Assembly: GCA_016201285.1 (NCBI GenBank)
Contig: JACQDE010000029.1
Location: 1 to 64,000, forward strand
Length of the DNA stretch: 64,000 nt
Source: Acidobacteriota bacterium
GTDB lineage: Bacteria > Acidobacteriota > Terriglobia > Acidiferrales > UBA7541
Direction of reading: 5' to 3'
Shown here one piece after another: positions 1 to 9,298 of this stretch. Both the position numbers and the translations under genes were made by a program. Position 1 is the first letter of the stretch, and every line of letters starts with the position of its first letter. The notes beneath the pieces are model-generated. The model did no database searches, had not been told where the DNA came from, and worked only from the letters and a program-made list of their open reading frames with translations.

Positions 1-1188
1 ATGGCCAAGGAAAAATTCGAACGCACAAAGCCGCACGTGAACATCGGGACGATTGGGCACATCGATCACGGCAAGACGACGCTGACGGCAGCGATCACCA
101 AGGTGCTGGGGAAGTCCAACCCGAAGGTGGCCTTCCGCTCGTTCGATTCGATCGACAACGCGCCGGAAGAGCGCGAGCGGGGGATCACCATCGCGGTGGC
201 CCACGTGGAGTACGAGACGCCCAACCGCCACTACGCGCACATCGACTGCCCGGGGCACGCCGACTACATCAAGAACATGATCACCGGGGCGGCGCAGATG
301 GACGGCGCCATTCTGGTGGTGGCGGCCACCGACGGGCCCATGCCGCAGACGCGGGAGCACATCCTGCTGGCGCGCCAGGTGGGGGTGCCGTACATCGTGG
401 TGTTCCTGAACAAGTGCGACATGGTGGAAGACCCCGAGCTGCTCGAGCTGGTGGAGCTGGAAGTGCGCGAGCTGCTGAAGAGCTACAAGTTTCCGGGCGA
501 CGAAGTGCCGGTGGTGCGCGGCTCGGCGCTGAAGGCGCTGGAAGGCGAAGAGAAGTGGGAGAAGACCATCCTGAACCTGATGGAGGCGGTGGACAAGAAC
601 GTGCCGCTGCCGGTGCGGGATATCGACAAGCCGTTCGCCATGCCCATTGAAGACATCTTTTCGATCTCCGGGCGCGGGACGGTGGTGACGGGGCGCGTGG
701 AGCGCGGCAAGGTGAAGGTGGGCGAGGAGATTGAGATTGTGGGCTTCCGGCCGACGCAGAAGAAAATCGTGACGGGCGTGGAGATGTTCCGCAAGCTGCT
801 GGACGAGGGATTGGCGGGGGACAACGTGGGGTTGCTGCTGCGCGGGACGGAGAAGGAAGACGTGGAGCGCGGGCAGGTGGTGTGCAAGCCGGGTTCGATC
901 ACGCCGCACACGAAGTTCAAGGCCGAGGCGTACATTTTGACGAAGGAAGAAGGCGGGCGGCACACGCCGTTCTTCACCGGGTACCGGCCGCAGTTTTACT
1001 TCCGGACGACGGACGTGACCGGGAACGTGAAACTGGCGGCGGGGGTGGAGATGGTGATGCCGGGGGACAACATCAGCGTGGAGATTGATCTGATCACCCC
1101 GGTGGCGCTGGAGAAGGGGCTGCGCTTCGCGATTCGCGAAGGCGGCCACACCGTGGGAGCAGGAGCAGTGACGGAGATTATTGAATAA
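1..1188 (+). CDS. tuf: Elongation factor Tu
   Basis: Elongation factor Tu is the GTPase that delivers aminoacyl-tRNA to the ribosomal A site. The 395-residue product is full length. G1 is GHIDHGKTT (residues 19-27), G3 is DCPGH (82-86) and G4 is NKCD (137-140), followed by the two beta-barrel domains. The ATG is the first base of the window, so its ribosome-binding site is not visible. It heads the ribosomal superoperon, as in the common fusA-tuf-rpsJ order. The last codons are ACG GAG ATT ATT GAA TAA. A second copy of this end with GC-rich codons lies 69 bp downstream, so the 3' end appears to have been replaced. Confidence 0.98.
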   Translation: MAKEKFERTKPHVNIGTIGHIDHGKTTLTAAITKVLGKSNPKVAFRSFDSIDNAPEERERGITIAVAHVEYETPNRHYAHIDCPGHADYIKNMITGAAQMDGAILVVAATDGPMPQTREHILLARQVGVPYIVVFLNKCDMVEDPELLELVELEVRELLKSYKFPGDEVPVVRGSALKALEGEEKWEKTILNLMEAVDKNVPLPVRDIDKPFAMPIEDIFSISGRGTVVTGRVERGKVKVGEEIEIVGFRPTQKKIVTGVEMFRKLLDEGLAGDNVGLLLRGTEKEDVERGQVVCKPGSITPHTKFKAEAYILTKEEGGRHTPFFTGYRPQFYFRTTDVTGNVKLAAGVEMVMPGDNISVEIDLITPVALEKGLRFAIREGGHTVGAGAVTEIIE

Positions 1189-1239
1189 ATGATGCCAACA
1201 AACAGCATGCAGAGTGCTCGGCGCCGGCTTGTCGCCTGC

Positions 1240-1257
1240 ACGGAGATCATCGAGTAA
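1240..1257 (+). other. Displaced remnant of tuf 3' end
   Basis: This stretch reads T-E-I-I-E-stop with codons ACG GAG ATC ATC GAG TAA, the same peptide as the end of tuf. Its stop codon is only 4 nt before the rpsJ ATG, and its GGAG is the only visible Shine-Dalgarno-like sequence for rpsJ. This fits the ancestral tuf end having abutted rpsJ before about 69 bp was inserted. The match is short (8 identical bases followed by synonymous changes), so chance is not excluded. Confidence 0.5.
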
Positions 1258-1261
1258 ACCT

Positions 1262-1597
1262 ATGTCCTACGGTGAAAAAATTCGTATTCGTCTGAAGGCT
1301 TACGATCATCGCATTCTCGATCAGTCCACGCGGGAAATTGTGGACACCGCCAAGCGCACCGGCGCCAGCGTGGCCGGGCCGATTCCGCTGCCCACCGTCA
1401 TCAACCGGTGGACGGTGTTGCGCTCGCCGCACGTGGACAAGAAATCGCGCGAGCAGTTTGAAATGCGCACGCACAAGCGCTTGATTGACATTCTCGAGCC
1501 GACCCCGGACACCGTGGACGCGCTCATGAAGCTCGATCTCCCGCCCGGCGTGGACGTGGAAATCAAGGCCTTCGGGCGCGAGCACGTCGCCAAGTGA
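1262..1597 (+). CDS. rpsJ: 30S ribosomal protein S10
   Basis: S10 is a 30S head protein and also the antitermination factor NusE. The 111-residue product begins [17 protein letters not shown] and carries the conserved GPIPLPT and RTHKRLIDI stretches. I chose ATG 1262 over an upstream in-frame start at 1214, which would add 16 residues not found in the family. It is slightly longer than E. coli S10 (103) because of the C-terminal tail. It is the first gene of the S10 cluster after tuf. Its TGA lies inside a 9-bp hairpin. Confidence 0.97.
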   Translation: MSYGEKIRIRLKAYDHRILDQSTREIVDTAKRTGASVAGPIPLPTVINRWTVLRSPHVDKKSREQFEMRTHKRLIDILEPTPDTVDALMKLDLPPGVDVEIKAFGREHVAK

Positions 1598-1618
1598 CAA
1601 CGCGTTCCGCGCGTTGTC
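1596..1618. repeat. Hairpin over rpsJ stop
   Basis: GACAACGCG and CGCGTTGTC form a perfect 9-bp stem with a 5-nt loop, starting inside the rpsJ stop codon. No T-tract follows, so this is not a typical intrinsic terminator in mid-operon. An mRNA processing or 3'-end stabilising structure is more likely. Confidence 0.6.
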
Positions 1619-1620
1619 AT

Positions 1621-1681
1621 CACTGAGCGGAGCGAAGGATCTGTATTTGGAAGGTTGTAGGGGCGACCGGCAGGTCGCCCG
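1621..1681. repeat. Two dispersed repeats before rplC
   Basis: Bases 1621-1642 are a CTGAGCGGAGCGAAGGATCT-type repeat, seen again near 14890, 18450 and, reversed, near 37870 and inside aspS. Bases 1656-1681 are the palindrome GTAGGGGCGACC-ggca-GGTCGCCCG, with an 8-bp stem. The second family recurs at 6288, 9352, 14517, 14560, 15092, 18305 and, reversed, at 34763 and 44500. Confidence 0.85.
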
Positions 1682-1696
1682 TGAGGAACAACGGTT

Positions 1697-2344
1697 ATGG
1701 CAGTCAACGGCATTCTCGGAATCAAGCTCGGCATGACCCAGGTCTTCGCCGAGGACGGCACCGCCGTGCCCTGCACGGTGTTGCAGGCCGGCCCTTGCGT
1801 CGTCGTGGAAAAACGCACCAAAACGCGCGACGGCTATGACGCCGTGCAATTGGGTCTCGTGGAATTCATCAAGCCCCAGCGCGTCAACAAGCCCATGACC
1901 GGCCACTTCAAAAAATCCGGCGCCGCGCCCATGCGCTTTCTCCGCGAAGTGCGCCTCGAGGCCGAAGGCGAAACGAAAATCGGCGACCGCGTCCTGGCGG
2001 ACGCCTTCACTCCGGGCGAGTATGTGGACGTCACCGGCGTGAGCAAGGGCAAAGGCTTTCAGGGCGGCGTCAAGCGCTGGCACTTCCGCGGCGGCGACGC
2101 CACCCACGGCTCGATGTTCCACCGCGCGCCCGGCTCCATCGGCGGCAGCTCGTTCCCCTCGCGCATCTGGCCCGGCCAGCATGGCCCGGGACATATGGGC
2201 CACGATCGCGTTACCGCGAAGAACCTCCGCGTGGTGAAAGTGGACACGGACGAGAACCTGCTGCTGGTCCGCGGTGCGGTGCCCGGCCCCAATGGCGCCT
2301 ATATCGTAATTAAGCGTTCGAAGAAGGCCCGCAAGGCCAGTTAA
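1697..2344 (+). CDS. rplC: 50S ribosomal protein L3
   Basis: L3 is an early-assembly 50S protein that contacts the peptidyl transferase centre. The 215-residue product starts [17 protein letters not shown]. It has the conserved [22 protein letters not shown] region and the [15 protein letters not shown] loop with GHMGHDRVT. It lies 100 bp after rpsJ, separated by repeats, and 17 bp before rplD, which is the standard S10-L3-L4 order. Confidence 0.98.
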   Translation: MAVNGILGIKLGMTQVFAEDGTAVPCTVLQAGPCVVVEKRTKTRDGYDAVQLGLVEFIKPQRVNKPMTGHFKKSGAAPMRFLREVRLEAEGETKIGDRVLADAFTPGEYVDVTGVSKGKGFQGGVKRWHFRGGDATHGSMFHRAPGSIGGSSFPSRIWPGQHGPGHMGHDRVTAKNLRVVKVDTDENLLLVRGAVPGPNGAYIVIKRSKKARKAS

Positions 2345-2361
2345 CGGGAAGCGAGAAGACT

Positions 2362-3117
2362 ATGGCGGTTGTGGACGTTAAAAACTTGGAAGGCAAGACG
2401 GTCGGCACCATCGACCTGGCCGATGCCGTCTTTGCCGCGAAGGTGAATCCGACGCTGCTCCACGAGACCACGCGCTGGTACCTCGCCGGGCAGCGCGCCG
2501 GCACGCACAAGGTTAAGCGCCGCGGTGAAGTGGAAGGCTCGGGCAAGAAGCTCTGGCGGCAGAAGGGCACTGGCCGCGCCCGCGTGGGCTCGATCCGCTC
2601 GCCCATCTGGCGCAAGGGCGGCACCGTGCACGGCCCTGCGCCGCGCGATTACAGCTACCGCATTCCCCGGAAAGTTTTGGCCGGCGCTCTGCGCTCGGCG
2701 CTCTCCGCCAAGCTGGCGGAGCAGAAACTCACCATCGTGGACTCCTTCGCGCTCGAATCGCACAAGACGAAGGCGTTCCGTAAGATGCTCGACACGCTTG
2801 CCACCGAGAGCCGCACCGTGCTGCTCGTCGAGATGGGCGAGACCCGCAACCTGGAACTTGCCAGCCGCAACATCGCTGGCGTGAAGCGCGTGGCGACCAC
2901 GGCGCTGCAGCCCTACGATTTGCTGCGCCATGACGGGCTGATCGTTTCGAAGGATGCTGCACTTAGGCTCTCGAGCGCGCTGAACCCGGTCAAGGTTGTT
3001 ACGGGCACCGTCGTTGGCGTTCCGCTGGCGCAGATCGCGCCCGCGCCGGCTGAGCCAGTCACCCCGGCCGAGCCAAAAAAGAAGCCGCGCCGCAAAGCAA
3101 CGAAGAAGGAAGCGTAA
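2362..3117 (+). CDS. rplD: 50S ribosomal protein L4
   Basis: L4 lines the peptide exit tunnel and in E. coli autoregulates the S10 operon. The 251-residue product has the tunnel loop around residues 45-95 with the conserved RGEVEGSGKKLWRQKGTGRA motif. It is longer than the usual ~205 residues because of a Pro/Ala/Lys-rich C-terminal tail from about residue 222, ending KKKPRRKATKKEA. The tail is presumably an rRNA-binding extension. It is followed 3 bp later by rplW. Confidence 0.97.
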   Translation: MAVVDVKNLEGKTVGTIDLADAVFAAKVNPTLLHETTRWYLAGQRAGTHKVKRRGEVEGSGKKLWRQKGTGRARVGSIRSPIWRKGGTVHGPAPRDYSYRIPRKVLAGALRSALSAKLAEQKLTIVDSFALESHKTKAFRKMLDTLATESRTVLLVEMGETRNLELASRNIAGVKRVATTALQPYDLLRHDGLIVSKDAALRLSSALNPVKVVTGTVVGVPLAQIAPAPAEPVTPAEPKKKPRRKATKKEA

Positions 3118-3120
3118 GCC

Positions 3121-3417
3121 ATGACCACCACTGTCTATCAGATTATTCGCCGCCCGCTGATTACCGAAAAAGGCCTCGGCGTCAAGGAAACGCAGCACAC
3201 CGTCGTCTTCGAGGTGGCCCCTAGCGCCACCAAGACGCAGATCAAGGAAGCGGTGCAAACGCTGTTCAAGGTGAAAGTGGATTCTGTGCGCACGGCCAAC
3301 TTCCACGGCAAGTTCCGGCGTCGCGGCCGCGCCGAAGGCTACCGCCGCGACTGGAAAAAGGCTTACGTCAAGCTGGCTGCTGGCGAAAAGATGATCGAAT
3401 ACGCGGAGACTGCGTAG
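3121..3417 (+). CDS. rplW: 50S ribosomal protein L23
   Basis: L23 sits at the polypeptide exit and docks trigger factor, SRP and SecA; secA and tig are also in this window. The 98-residue product has family motifs RRPLITEKG near the start and KVDSVRTANFHGKFRRRGR in the middle. Length is normal. It starts 3 bp after the rplD stop, implying translational coupling. Confidence 0.97.
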   Translation: MTTTVYQIIRRPLITEKGLGVKETQHTVVFEVAPSATKTQIKEAVQTLFKVKVDSVRTANFHGKFRRRGRAEGYRRDWKKAYVKLAAGEKMIEYAETA

Positions 3418-3462
3418 TTCTGCATTTGGGATCGGACCGCTCTTGGCGGGTAAGAGGAAACA

Positions 3463-4284
3463 ATGGCACTGAAAAGCTTCAAACCGTACACCGCATCGCG
3501 GCGCTTCATCACCATGCTCGACAAGAGCGACGTGACCAAGCAGACGCCGGAAAAAGCGCTCACCGAATCCAAAAAGCGCACCGGCGGCCGCAATGCCCAC
3601 GGCGAAATCACCAGTTGGCACCGCGGTGGCGGCCACGCCCGCAAGTATCGGCGGATTGATTTCCGCCGCGACAAAATCGGTATCCCGGCGAAAGTGGCTG
3701 CGGTGGAGTACGACCCGAACCGCTCCGCCCGCATCGCTCTGCTGCACTATGCCGACGGCGAGAAGCGCTACATCCTGCGCCCCATCGGCCTCGAGGTTGG
3801 CATGACGGTGCAGACCGGCGAAGGCGCGGATATTCTGCCCGGCAACGCGCTGCCTATTCGCCTGATTCCCCCCGGCACGCAGCTCCACAATTTGGAGCTG
3901 TACCCCGGCAAAGGTGGCCAGGTGGTGCGTGCCGCCGGCGGTTCCGCCCAGTTGCTCAGCAAGGAAGGCGAAATCGCGCTGGTCAAGCTGCCCAGTGGCG
4001 AAGTGCGCAAGTTCAGCCTGTCGTGCATGGCCACCATCGGCCAGCTCGGCAACGTGGATCACGAAAACGTCACCTACGGCAAGGCCGGCCGCACCCGCTG
4101 GCACGGCCGCCGCCCGACCAATCGTGGCGTGGCTATGAACCCCGTGGATCACCCGCACGGCGGTGGCGAAGGCCGCGTCAAGGGCAACCACCCCATGACT
4201 CCGTGGGGCACGCCCACGCTGGGCTACAAAACGCGCAACAACAAGCGCACGGACAAGCACATTGTCCAGCGCCGCCAGAAGTAG
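3463..4284 (+). CDS. rplB: 50S ribosomal protein L2
   Basis: L2 is required for subunit association and peptidyl transfer. The 273-residue product is of normal length. It starts [15 protein letters not shown] and carries the conserved [13 protein letters not shown] loop near residue 225, which contains the essential histidine. A purine-rich AGAGGAAAC precedes ATG 3463. Normally rpsS follows directly, but here a repeat and an extra ORF intervene. Confidence 0.98.
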   Translation: MALKSFKPYTASRRFITMLDKSDVTKQTPEKALTESKKRTGGRNAHGEITSWHRGGGHARKYRRIDFRRDKIGIPAKVAAVEYDPNRSARIALLHYADGEKRYILRPIGLEVGMTVQTGEGADILPGNALPIRLIPPGTQLHNLELYPGKGGQVVRAAGGSAQLLSKEGEIALVKLPSGEVRKFSLSCMATIGQLGNVDHENVTYGKAGRTRWHGRRPTNRGVAMNPVDHPHGGGEGRVKGNHPMTPWGTPTLGYKTRNNKRTDKHIVQRRQK

Positions 4285-4296
4285 CGCGAAGGGTTT

Positions 4297-4321
4297 TGTA
4301 GCGCCGGCCTTCAGGCCGGCA
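4297..4321. repeat. Dispersed palindrome GTAGCGCCGGCC
   Basis: TGTAGC-GCCGGCC-ttca-GGCCGGC-A, with a perfect 7-bp stem. This is the second major palindrome family. Near copies lie at 11123, 14930, 15558, 34677, 42064, inside mutL at 47588, and at 62433. Confidence 0.85.
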
Positions 4322-4403
4322 GAGTGAAAGTGGATTGAAGGGGCTGGTCTTTGGACCGCCCCTTAAACTGCACCCGGCGCGGCGGGTGAGAGAGAGGCAA
4401 CGG

Positions 4404-4700
4404 ATGAGAGCAACTCGACGTCGTGCAGCTTCCGCCTCGCGCCGCACCGCGGCACGCAAGGCGGCTCTGAAGCGCTCGGTCAAGCCGGCCGTTCGTCCGC
4501 CGGCGCCGCTGCCGGCCATGGTGATGTACCGGGTTTGCAAACCCGGCTGGGCGGTCTTGGTGGAAAAACAGGCCAACGCCCTGGGCACGCGGTTTGTCTG
4601 CCCCTTCTGCCCGGTGTCGCATCGCGTCCCCGGGCCGGTGCGCGGGTTCCGCAAGATGCGCCGCGCGCAGTGGATCAAGCTGCGCCGCGTGGGGGAGTAG
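4404..4700 (+). CDS. Unrecognised basic Cys-containing protein in S10 cluster
   Basis: I do not recognise this protein. ATG 4404 follows GAGAGAGGCAACGG, a good Shine-Dalgarno. The in-frame ATG at 4335 lacks one. The 98-residue product is strongly basic. An Arg/Ala-rich N-terminal third (MRATRRRAASASRR) is followed by a Pro-rich linker. The C-terminal half has VCKPGW, then FVCPFCPVSHRVPG about 20 residues later, and a basic end, RKMRRAQWIKLRRVGE. The spaced Cys, CxxC and His could form a small zinc site. Base composition resembles the neighbours. It lies between rplB and rpsS, which are usually adjacent, and would be co-transcribed with them. A ribosome-associated lineage-specific protein is possible; so is a spurious ORF. 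Confidence 0.5.
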   Translation: MRATRRRAASASRRTAARKAALKRSVKPAVRPPAPLPAMVMYRVCKPGWAVLVEKQANALGTRFVCPFCPVSHRVPGPVRGFRKMRRAQWIKLRRVGE

Positions 4701-4736
4701 GGAAGTCAGAGTAGAGGAAGAGCCAAAGAGGATACG

Positions 4737-5078
4737 ATGCCACGCTCGCTGAAAAAGGGCCCGTTCATTGATGACCACCTGCGCCAGAAAGTGGATGCTC
4801 TGAACGAGCGCAATGAAAAGAAAGTGATCAAGACGTGGTCGCGCCGCTCGACGATTCATCCCGAGATGGTGGGCCACACCATCGCTGTGCACAACGGCAA
4901 AAAGTTTATTCCGGTGTACGTTACCGAGCAGATGGTGGGACACAAACTCGGCGAATTCGCGCCCACGCGCACCTTCAAGGGCCACGCCGTCCGCGCGGCG
5001 CTCGAGAAGGCCGCGGGCCCCGCGCCCGCTCCGGGAGCGGCCCCGGCGAGCGCGCCGCCGCCGGCGCCAAAGGCATAA
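4737..5078 (+). CDS. rpsS: 30S ribosomal protein S19
   Basis: S19 is a 30S head protein that binds with S13 near the decoding region. The 113-residue product begins [15 protein letters not shown] and contains the conserved [19 protein letters not shown] and [16 protein letters not shown]. After residue ~92 there is an Ala/Pro-rich tail ([13 protein letters not shown] and beyond) absent from typical ~92-residue S19. It is followed 3 bp later by rplV. Confidence 0.97.
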   Translation: MPRSLKKGPFIDDHLRQKVDALNERNEKKVIKTWSRRSTIHPEMVGHTIAVHNGKKFIPVYVTEQMVGHKLGEFAPTRTFKGHAVRAALEKAAGPAPAPGAAPASAPPPAPKA

Positions 5079-5081
5079 GAC

Positions 5082-5594
5082 ATGTCGACACAGCCTCTCG
5101 TACCGCACGCCATCGAAGCCCGCGCCGTCGCGCGCTATATCCGCGTCTCGCCGCAGAAGGCGCGGCTGGTGATTGACCTGATCCGCGGGCAGCGCGCCGC
5201 CGCGGCTCTGCAAACGCTGCGCTTCACCAAAAAGCGCGCCGCGAAGGATATCGAGAAGGTGTTGCGCAGCGCCATCGCCAACGCCGAGCGCAAGGCCGAA
5301 GACGCCGGCGAGTCGCTGGACGTGGACGAGCTATACGTTTCGCGCTGCTTCGTCAACGAAGGCCCGCGCTGGAAGCGCATCCGTCCGGCGCCGATGGGCC
5401 GCGCCTTTCGCTACCAGAAGCGCACCAGCCATATTGTCGTCGAGCTGGCCGAGCATCACCGCGCCGCCGCCGGCCGCGCCGAGGCCGCCGCTGCCGAAGC
5501 CGAAGCCAGCAAGGGCGTCTCCGGCGCCGTTCGCAAGGTTCGCAAATCGCTCGCGGGCAAGAAAAAGTCCCCGGCGAAGAAACAGAAGAAGTAG
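5082..5594 (+). CDS. rplV: 50S ribosomal protein L22
   Basis: L22 reaches the exit tunnel through its beta-hairpin. The 170-residue product has the core ARYIRVSPQKARLVIDLIRG at the N-terminus and PRWKRIRPAPMGRAFRY in the hairpin. It is longer than typical ~110-residue L22, with an Ala/Glu then Lys-rich C-terminal extension from about residue 125, ending KKKSPAKKQKK. The lengthened tails on L4, S19 and L22 look like a lineage trait. Confidence 0.96.
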   Translation: MSTQPLVPHAIEARAVARYIRVSPQKARLVIDLIRGQRAAAALQTLRFTKKRAAKDIEKVLRSAIANAERKAEDAGESLDVDELYVSRCFVNEGPRWKRIRPAPMGRAFRYQKRTSHIVVELAEHHRAAAGRAEAAAAEAEASKGVSGAVRKVRKSLAGKKKSPAKKQKK

Positions 5595-5603
5595 GAGGGC
5601 ACT

Positions 5604-6281
<678 letters not shown>

Positions 6282-6287
6282 CGATCT

Positions 6288-6341
6288 GGTAGGGGCGACC
6301 GGCAGGTCGCCCGTTGGAAGGGGTGATCGGCAGGTCGCCCG
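6288..6341. repeat. Two tandem GGGCGACC palindromes
   Basis: Copy one (6288-6313) is GGGGCGACC-ggca-GGTCGCCC. Copy two (6320-6341) is GGGTGATC-ggca-GGTCGCCC, a degenerate version. They fill the rpsC-rplP gap, which is normally a few bases. Confidence 0.85.
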
Positions 6342-6360
6342 TGGGAATGGACAAAACATT

Positions 6361-6777
6361 ATGTTGATGCCGAAAAAAGTAAAGTACCGCAAGCAGCAGC
6401 GCGGTCGCCGCGGAGGCAAGGCCTGGCGCGGCGGCACGCTGGCTTTCGGCGATTACGGACTCAAGGCTCTCGAGTGCGCCTGGATCACCGACCGCCAGAT
6501 CGAGGCTTCCCGCGTGGCTATCACGCGCTTCATCAAGCGCGGCGGCAAGCTCTGGATCCGCATCTTTCCGGACAAGCCGTACACCAAGAAGCCGGCCGAA
6601 ACCCGCATGGGCAAGGGCAAAGGTGCGCCGGAATTCTGGGTGGCCCCGGTGAAGGCTGGCCGCATCATGTTCGAGATGGCCGGCGTGGATGAAGCCACGG
6701 CGAAGGAAGCCATGACGCTTGCGGCTCACAAGCTGCCCATCCCCACCAAATTCGTCTCTCGCGCGGGAGGTCTGTGA
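6361..6777 (+). CDS. rplP: 50S ribosomal protein L16
   Basis: L16 organises the aminoacyl-tRNA site on the 50S subunit. The 138-residue product starts [16 protein letters not shown], the typical N-terminus, and carries [22 protein letters not shown] in the middle, which includes the normally hydroxylated Arg region. Length is normal. Its TGA overlaps the start of rpmC. Confidence 0.98.
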   Translation: MLMPKKVKYRKQQRGRRGGKAWRGGTLAFGDYGLKALECAWITDRQIEASRVAITRFIKRGGKLWIRIFPDKPYTKKPAETRMGKGKGAPEFWVAPVKAGRIMFEMAGVDEATAKEAMTLAAHKLPIPTKFVSRAGGL

Positions 6778-6986
6778 TGCCGCGGCGCGTGGAAAAACTT
6801 CGTGAATTGAAGCTCGAGGAGCTCCAGCTTCAGGAGCGCGAGTTGTCCGAGCAGGTCTTCCGCCTCCGCTTCCAGATGTCCAGCGGCCAGGCCGAGGGCT
6901 TGAAGAAGCTGCGCGAGGCCCGCAAGGATCTCGCCCGCGTGAAGACGCTCCTGCGCGAGCAGGCGCCGAAGAGCGAGAAGAGGTAA
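6777..6986 (+). CDS. rpmC: 50S ribosomal protein L29
   Basis: L29 is a small helical-hairpin protein at the tunnel exit. I chose ATG 6777, which overlaps the last base of the rplP TGA and lies 6 nt after GGGAGG. A GTG 3 nt earlier would add one residue. The 69-residue product contains ELREQVFRLRFQ-like helix sequence and EGLKKLREARKDLARVKT. The overlap implies coupling to L16. Confidence 0.95.
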   Translation: MPRRVEKLRELKLEELQLQERELSEQVFRLRFQMSSGQAEGLKKLREARKDLARVKTLLREQAPKSEKR

Positions 6987-6989
6987 CCG

Positions 6990-7286
6990 ATGGAAGAGAA
7001 TCTCACCGCCGCCGCGACGCAGGACGTCCGCCGGCCCCGGCAGTCCAAGACTGGCGTGGTCACCAGCGCGAAGATGCAGAAGACGATCGTCGTCAAAGTG
7101 ACCCGGCGCGTGCAGCACGGGCTTTACAAGCGCGTCGTTCGCATCTCGAAGAAGTTCTACGCCCACGACGAAGCCGGCGAGGCGCGCAAGGGCGACACCG
7201 TGCGCATCGTCGAGACCCGGCCGATGTCCAGGCTCAAGCGCTGGCGCCTGGCGGAAATCGTCGCGCGCTCGACCCGCGCGGAGTAG
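6990..7286 (+). CDS. rpsQ: 30S ribosomal protein S17
   Basis: S17 is a primary 16S-binding OB-fold protein. The 98-residue product has a short N-terminal extension before the core GVVTSAKMQKTIVVKVTRRV. It also contains KKFYAHDEAGEARKGDTVRI and ETRPMSRLKRWRL. It starts 3 bp after the rpmC stop. Its TAG overlaps the start of a 9-bp hairpin. Confidence 0.97.
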   Translation: MEENLTAAATQDVRRPRQSKTGVVTSAKMQKTIVVKVTRRVQHGLYKRVVRISKKFYAHDEAGEARKGDTVRIVETRPMSRLKRWRLAEIVARSTRAE

Positions 7287-7307
7287 CGCAGCCACTCTTG
7301 GCTGCGC
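7286..7307. repeat. Hairpin after rpsQ
   Basis: GCGCAGCCA-ctct-TGGCTGCGC is a perfect 9-bp stem starting at the last base of the rpsQ stop. No T-run follows. It belongs to the general class of palindromes placed immediately after stop codons in this operon (compare 1596, 9298 and 14867). Confidence 0.7.
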
Positions 7308-7333
7308 AGTGATGATTTGAACGGAGCACTCTT

Positions 7334-7702
7334 ATGGTTCGAATGAGAACATGGCTGACGGTGGCGGATAACTCCGGCGCGCGCCGCCTGATGTGTATCC
7401 ACCCGCTTGGCGGCGACACCGGGCTGCGGGCCGGCCTGGGCGACGTGATCACCGCCTCGGTGAAGGAAGCCGCCCCGGACAGCCAGGTCAAGCAGGGCAA
7501 AGTGGTGAAGGCCGTCGTCGTGCGGACCCGCAAGGAGCACCGCCGCAAGGACGGCACCTACATCCGCTTCGACGACAACGCCGCGGTGCTCATCAATGAC
7601 GCCAACGAGCCCATCGGCACGCGCGTGTTCGGGCCGGTGGCTCGCGAGCTGCGCGAGAAAAAGTTCACCAAGATCGTCTCGCTCGCCCCGGAGGTCTGGT
7701 AA
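7334..7702 (+). CDS. rplN: 50S ribosomal protein L14
   Basis: L14 forms an intersubunit bridge with 16S rRNA. The 122-residue product is of standard length, with [15 protein letters not shown] near the start and the C-terminal [31 protein letters not shown] precedes ATG. Its TAA shares its last A with the rplX ATG (TAATG), a coupling junction. Confidence 0.98.
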   Translation: MVRMRTWLTVADNSGARRLMCIHPLGGDTGLRAGLGDVITASVKEAAPDSQVKQGKVVKAVVVRTRKEHRRKDGTYIRFDDNAAVLINDANEPIGTRVFGPVARELREKKFTKIVSLAPEVW

Positions 7703-8115
7703 TGAAGCGCGTCGCTGAAAAAATTCGGCAGAACATTTCTCTGCGCAAAGGCGACATGGTGCGCGTGATGCGCGGCAAGGACCGCGAGGAGTTTCACAAC
7801 AAGTCCGCGCGGGTGCTCTCCATCGATCCGGTGAAGATGAAGGTCACCGTGGAGCACGCGCACATGATCAAGCGTCACACCCGGCCCAACCCCTCGAAGA
7901 ACATCAAGGGCGGGATCGTCGAGCGCGAGGGACCGATTCATATCTCCAACGTCATGCTCGTCTGCCCGGCGTGCAACAAGCCGACGCGCATCGGCTACAA
8001 GGTCGAGTTCGTTCCTGAAAAAGTGACTTTGAAAGATGGAACGGTGGCCGAGCGCAGGAAGCGCCGCCTCGTCGGTCGTATTTGCCGCCGCTGCGACGCG
8101 ACGTTGGATAAGTAA
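7702..8115 (+). CDS. rplX: 50S ribosomal protein L24, zinc-type
   Basis: L24 initiates 50S assembly. The 137-residue product has the KOW motif [13 protein letters not shown] and [22 protein letters not shown]. The C-terminus carries cysteines at 88, 91, 128 and 131 (CPAC and CRRC), the zinc-ribbon tail found in many L24 proteins, with a somewhat lengthened spacer between pairs. The start overlaps the rplN stop. Confidence 0.97.
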   Translation: MKRVAEKIRQNISLRKGDMVRVMRGKDREEFHNKSARVLSIDPVKMKVTVEHAHMIKRHTRPNPSKNIKGGIVEREGPIHISNVMLVCPACNKPTRIGYKVEFVPEKVTLKDGTVAERRKRRLVGRICRRCDATLDK

Positions 8116-8147
8116 GTGATGAAGGGACTGCGAAAAAAGGGACAGCA

Positions 8148-8690
8148 ATGATTAGCCGCATGGAAGACAAGTACCGCAAAGAGGTCGTGCCCGCGCTGAT
8201 GAAGCGCTTTGGGTGGAAGAACCACATGGCCGTGCCCAAGGTGAAGAAGGTCATCGTCAATATCGGTCTCGGCGAAGCCAGCCAGAACGTCAAGCTGCTG
8301 GACGTCGCCGCCGCCGAGCTCGGCCAGATTACCGGCCAAAAGGCCGTCATCACCCGCGCCAAGAAGTCCATCGCCAATTTCAAAATCCGCAAAGGCATGC
8401 CCATCGGCTGCTGCGTCACGCTCCGCGGGCCGAAGATGTACGAGTTCCTGGACCGCTTCTGCAACGTGGTGATGCCCCGCGTCCGCGACTTCAAGGGTCT
8501 TTCGCCACACTCTTTCGACGGCCGCGGCAATTACACCCTCGGCCTGAAGGACCAGCTCGTGTTCCCGGAGATTGACTACACCCGGGTGGACAAGATCAAG
8601 GGCATGAACATCACCATCACCACCAGCGCCCGCAACGACGAAGAGGGCCGCGAGCTGCTCAAGCTGCTCGGCGTGCCTCTGCGCGCTTAG
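8148..8690 (+). CDS. rplE: 50S ribosomal protein L5
   Basis: L5 binds 5S rRNA and contacts P-site tRNA. The 180-residue product has [19 protein letters not shown], the [19 protein letters not shown] segment and [22 protein letters not shown] 8148 follows GGGACAGC. An ATG four codons later is an alternative. Standard length, followed 8 bp later by rpsN. Confidence 0.98.
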   Translation: MISRMEDKYRKEVVPALMKRFGWKNHMAVPKVKKVIVNIGLGEASQNVKLLDVAAAELGQITGQKAVITRAKKSIANFKIRKGMPIGCCVTLRGPKMYEFLDRFCNVVMPRVRDFKGLSPHSFDGRGNYTLGLKDQLVFPEIDYTRVDKIKGMNITITTSARNDEEGRELLKLLGVPLRA

Positions 8691-8698
8691 GAGAAACG

Positions 8699-8884
8699 AT
8701 GGCCCGTACCTCTCAATTCGCGAAGATGAAGCGCAAGCCCAAGTTCAAGATTCGTGTGCGCAACCGCTGCCGCTGCTGCGGCCGCTCCCGCGCTTATCTG
8801 CGCAAGTTCAACATGTGCCGTATCTGTTTCCGCCACCTGGCGCTGCGCGGGGAGATCCCGGGCGTCACCAAGGCGAGCTGGTAA
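8699..8884 (+). CDS. rpsN: 30S ribosomal protein S14, zinc-binding type
   Basis: S14 is a 30S head protein. This is the short, 61-residue C+ form with a zinc ribbon: Cys24, Cys27, Cys40 and Cys43 in CRCCGR and MCRICFR. The C-terminus [11 protein letters not shown] is diagnostic. The ATG follows GGAGAAACG. Confidence 0.98.
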   Translation: MARTSQFAKMKRKPKFKIRVRNRCRCCGRSRAYLRKFNMCRICFRHLALRGEIPGVTKASW

Positions 8885-8899
8885 GAAAAAGGAAGGACG

Positions 8900-9298
8900 A
8901 TGCTGACTGATCCCATTGCTGACATGCTGACGCGGCTCCGCAACGCCGCCAAGGCCCGCCACCCGCGCGCCGATATGCCCGCGTCCAAGATGAAGATTGA
9001 AATCGCCCGCATCCTGAAGGAAGAGGGTTACATCTCCACCTTCAAAGTGGTCGAGGAGAGCAAGGTGAAGAAGACGCTCCGCGTCTTTTTGAAGTACACG
9101 CCCGACCGCAAAGCCATCATCACCGATTTCCGCCGCGTATCGCGGCCCGGGTGCCGCGTCTACGTCGGCAAGTTGGAAATTCGTCCCGTGGTCGGCGGCC
9201 TGGGCACCAGCATTCTCACCACGCCCCGCGGGCTGATGACTGGCCGCGCCGCCCGCAAGGCCGGCGTCGGCGGCGAACTTTTGCTGGAGGTTTGGTAG
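8900..9298 (+). CDS. rpsH: 30S ribosomal protein S8
   Basis: S8 is a primary 16S-binding protein and in E. coli the spc operon repressor. The 132-residue product starts MLTDPIADMLTRLRNA and ends with the conserved STPRGLMTGRAARK-like segment (TTPRGLMTGRAARK) and GGELLLEVW. Length is normal. A cluster of three repeats follows directly. Confidence 0.98.
   Translation: MLTDPIADMLTRLRNAAKARHPRADMPASKMKIEIARILKEEGYISTFKVVEESKVKKTLRVFLKYTPDRKAIITDFRRVSRPGCRVYVGKLEIRPVVGGLGTSILTTPRGLMTGRAARKAGVGGELLLEVW

Noticed and set aside
2341-4260. 639-codon ORF on the minus strand
   Set aside because: Antisense to rplD, rplW and rplB, which are certain.
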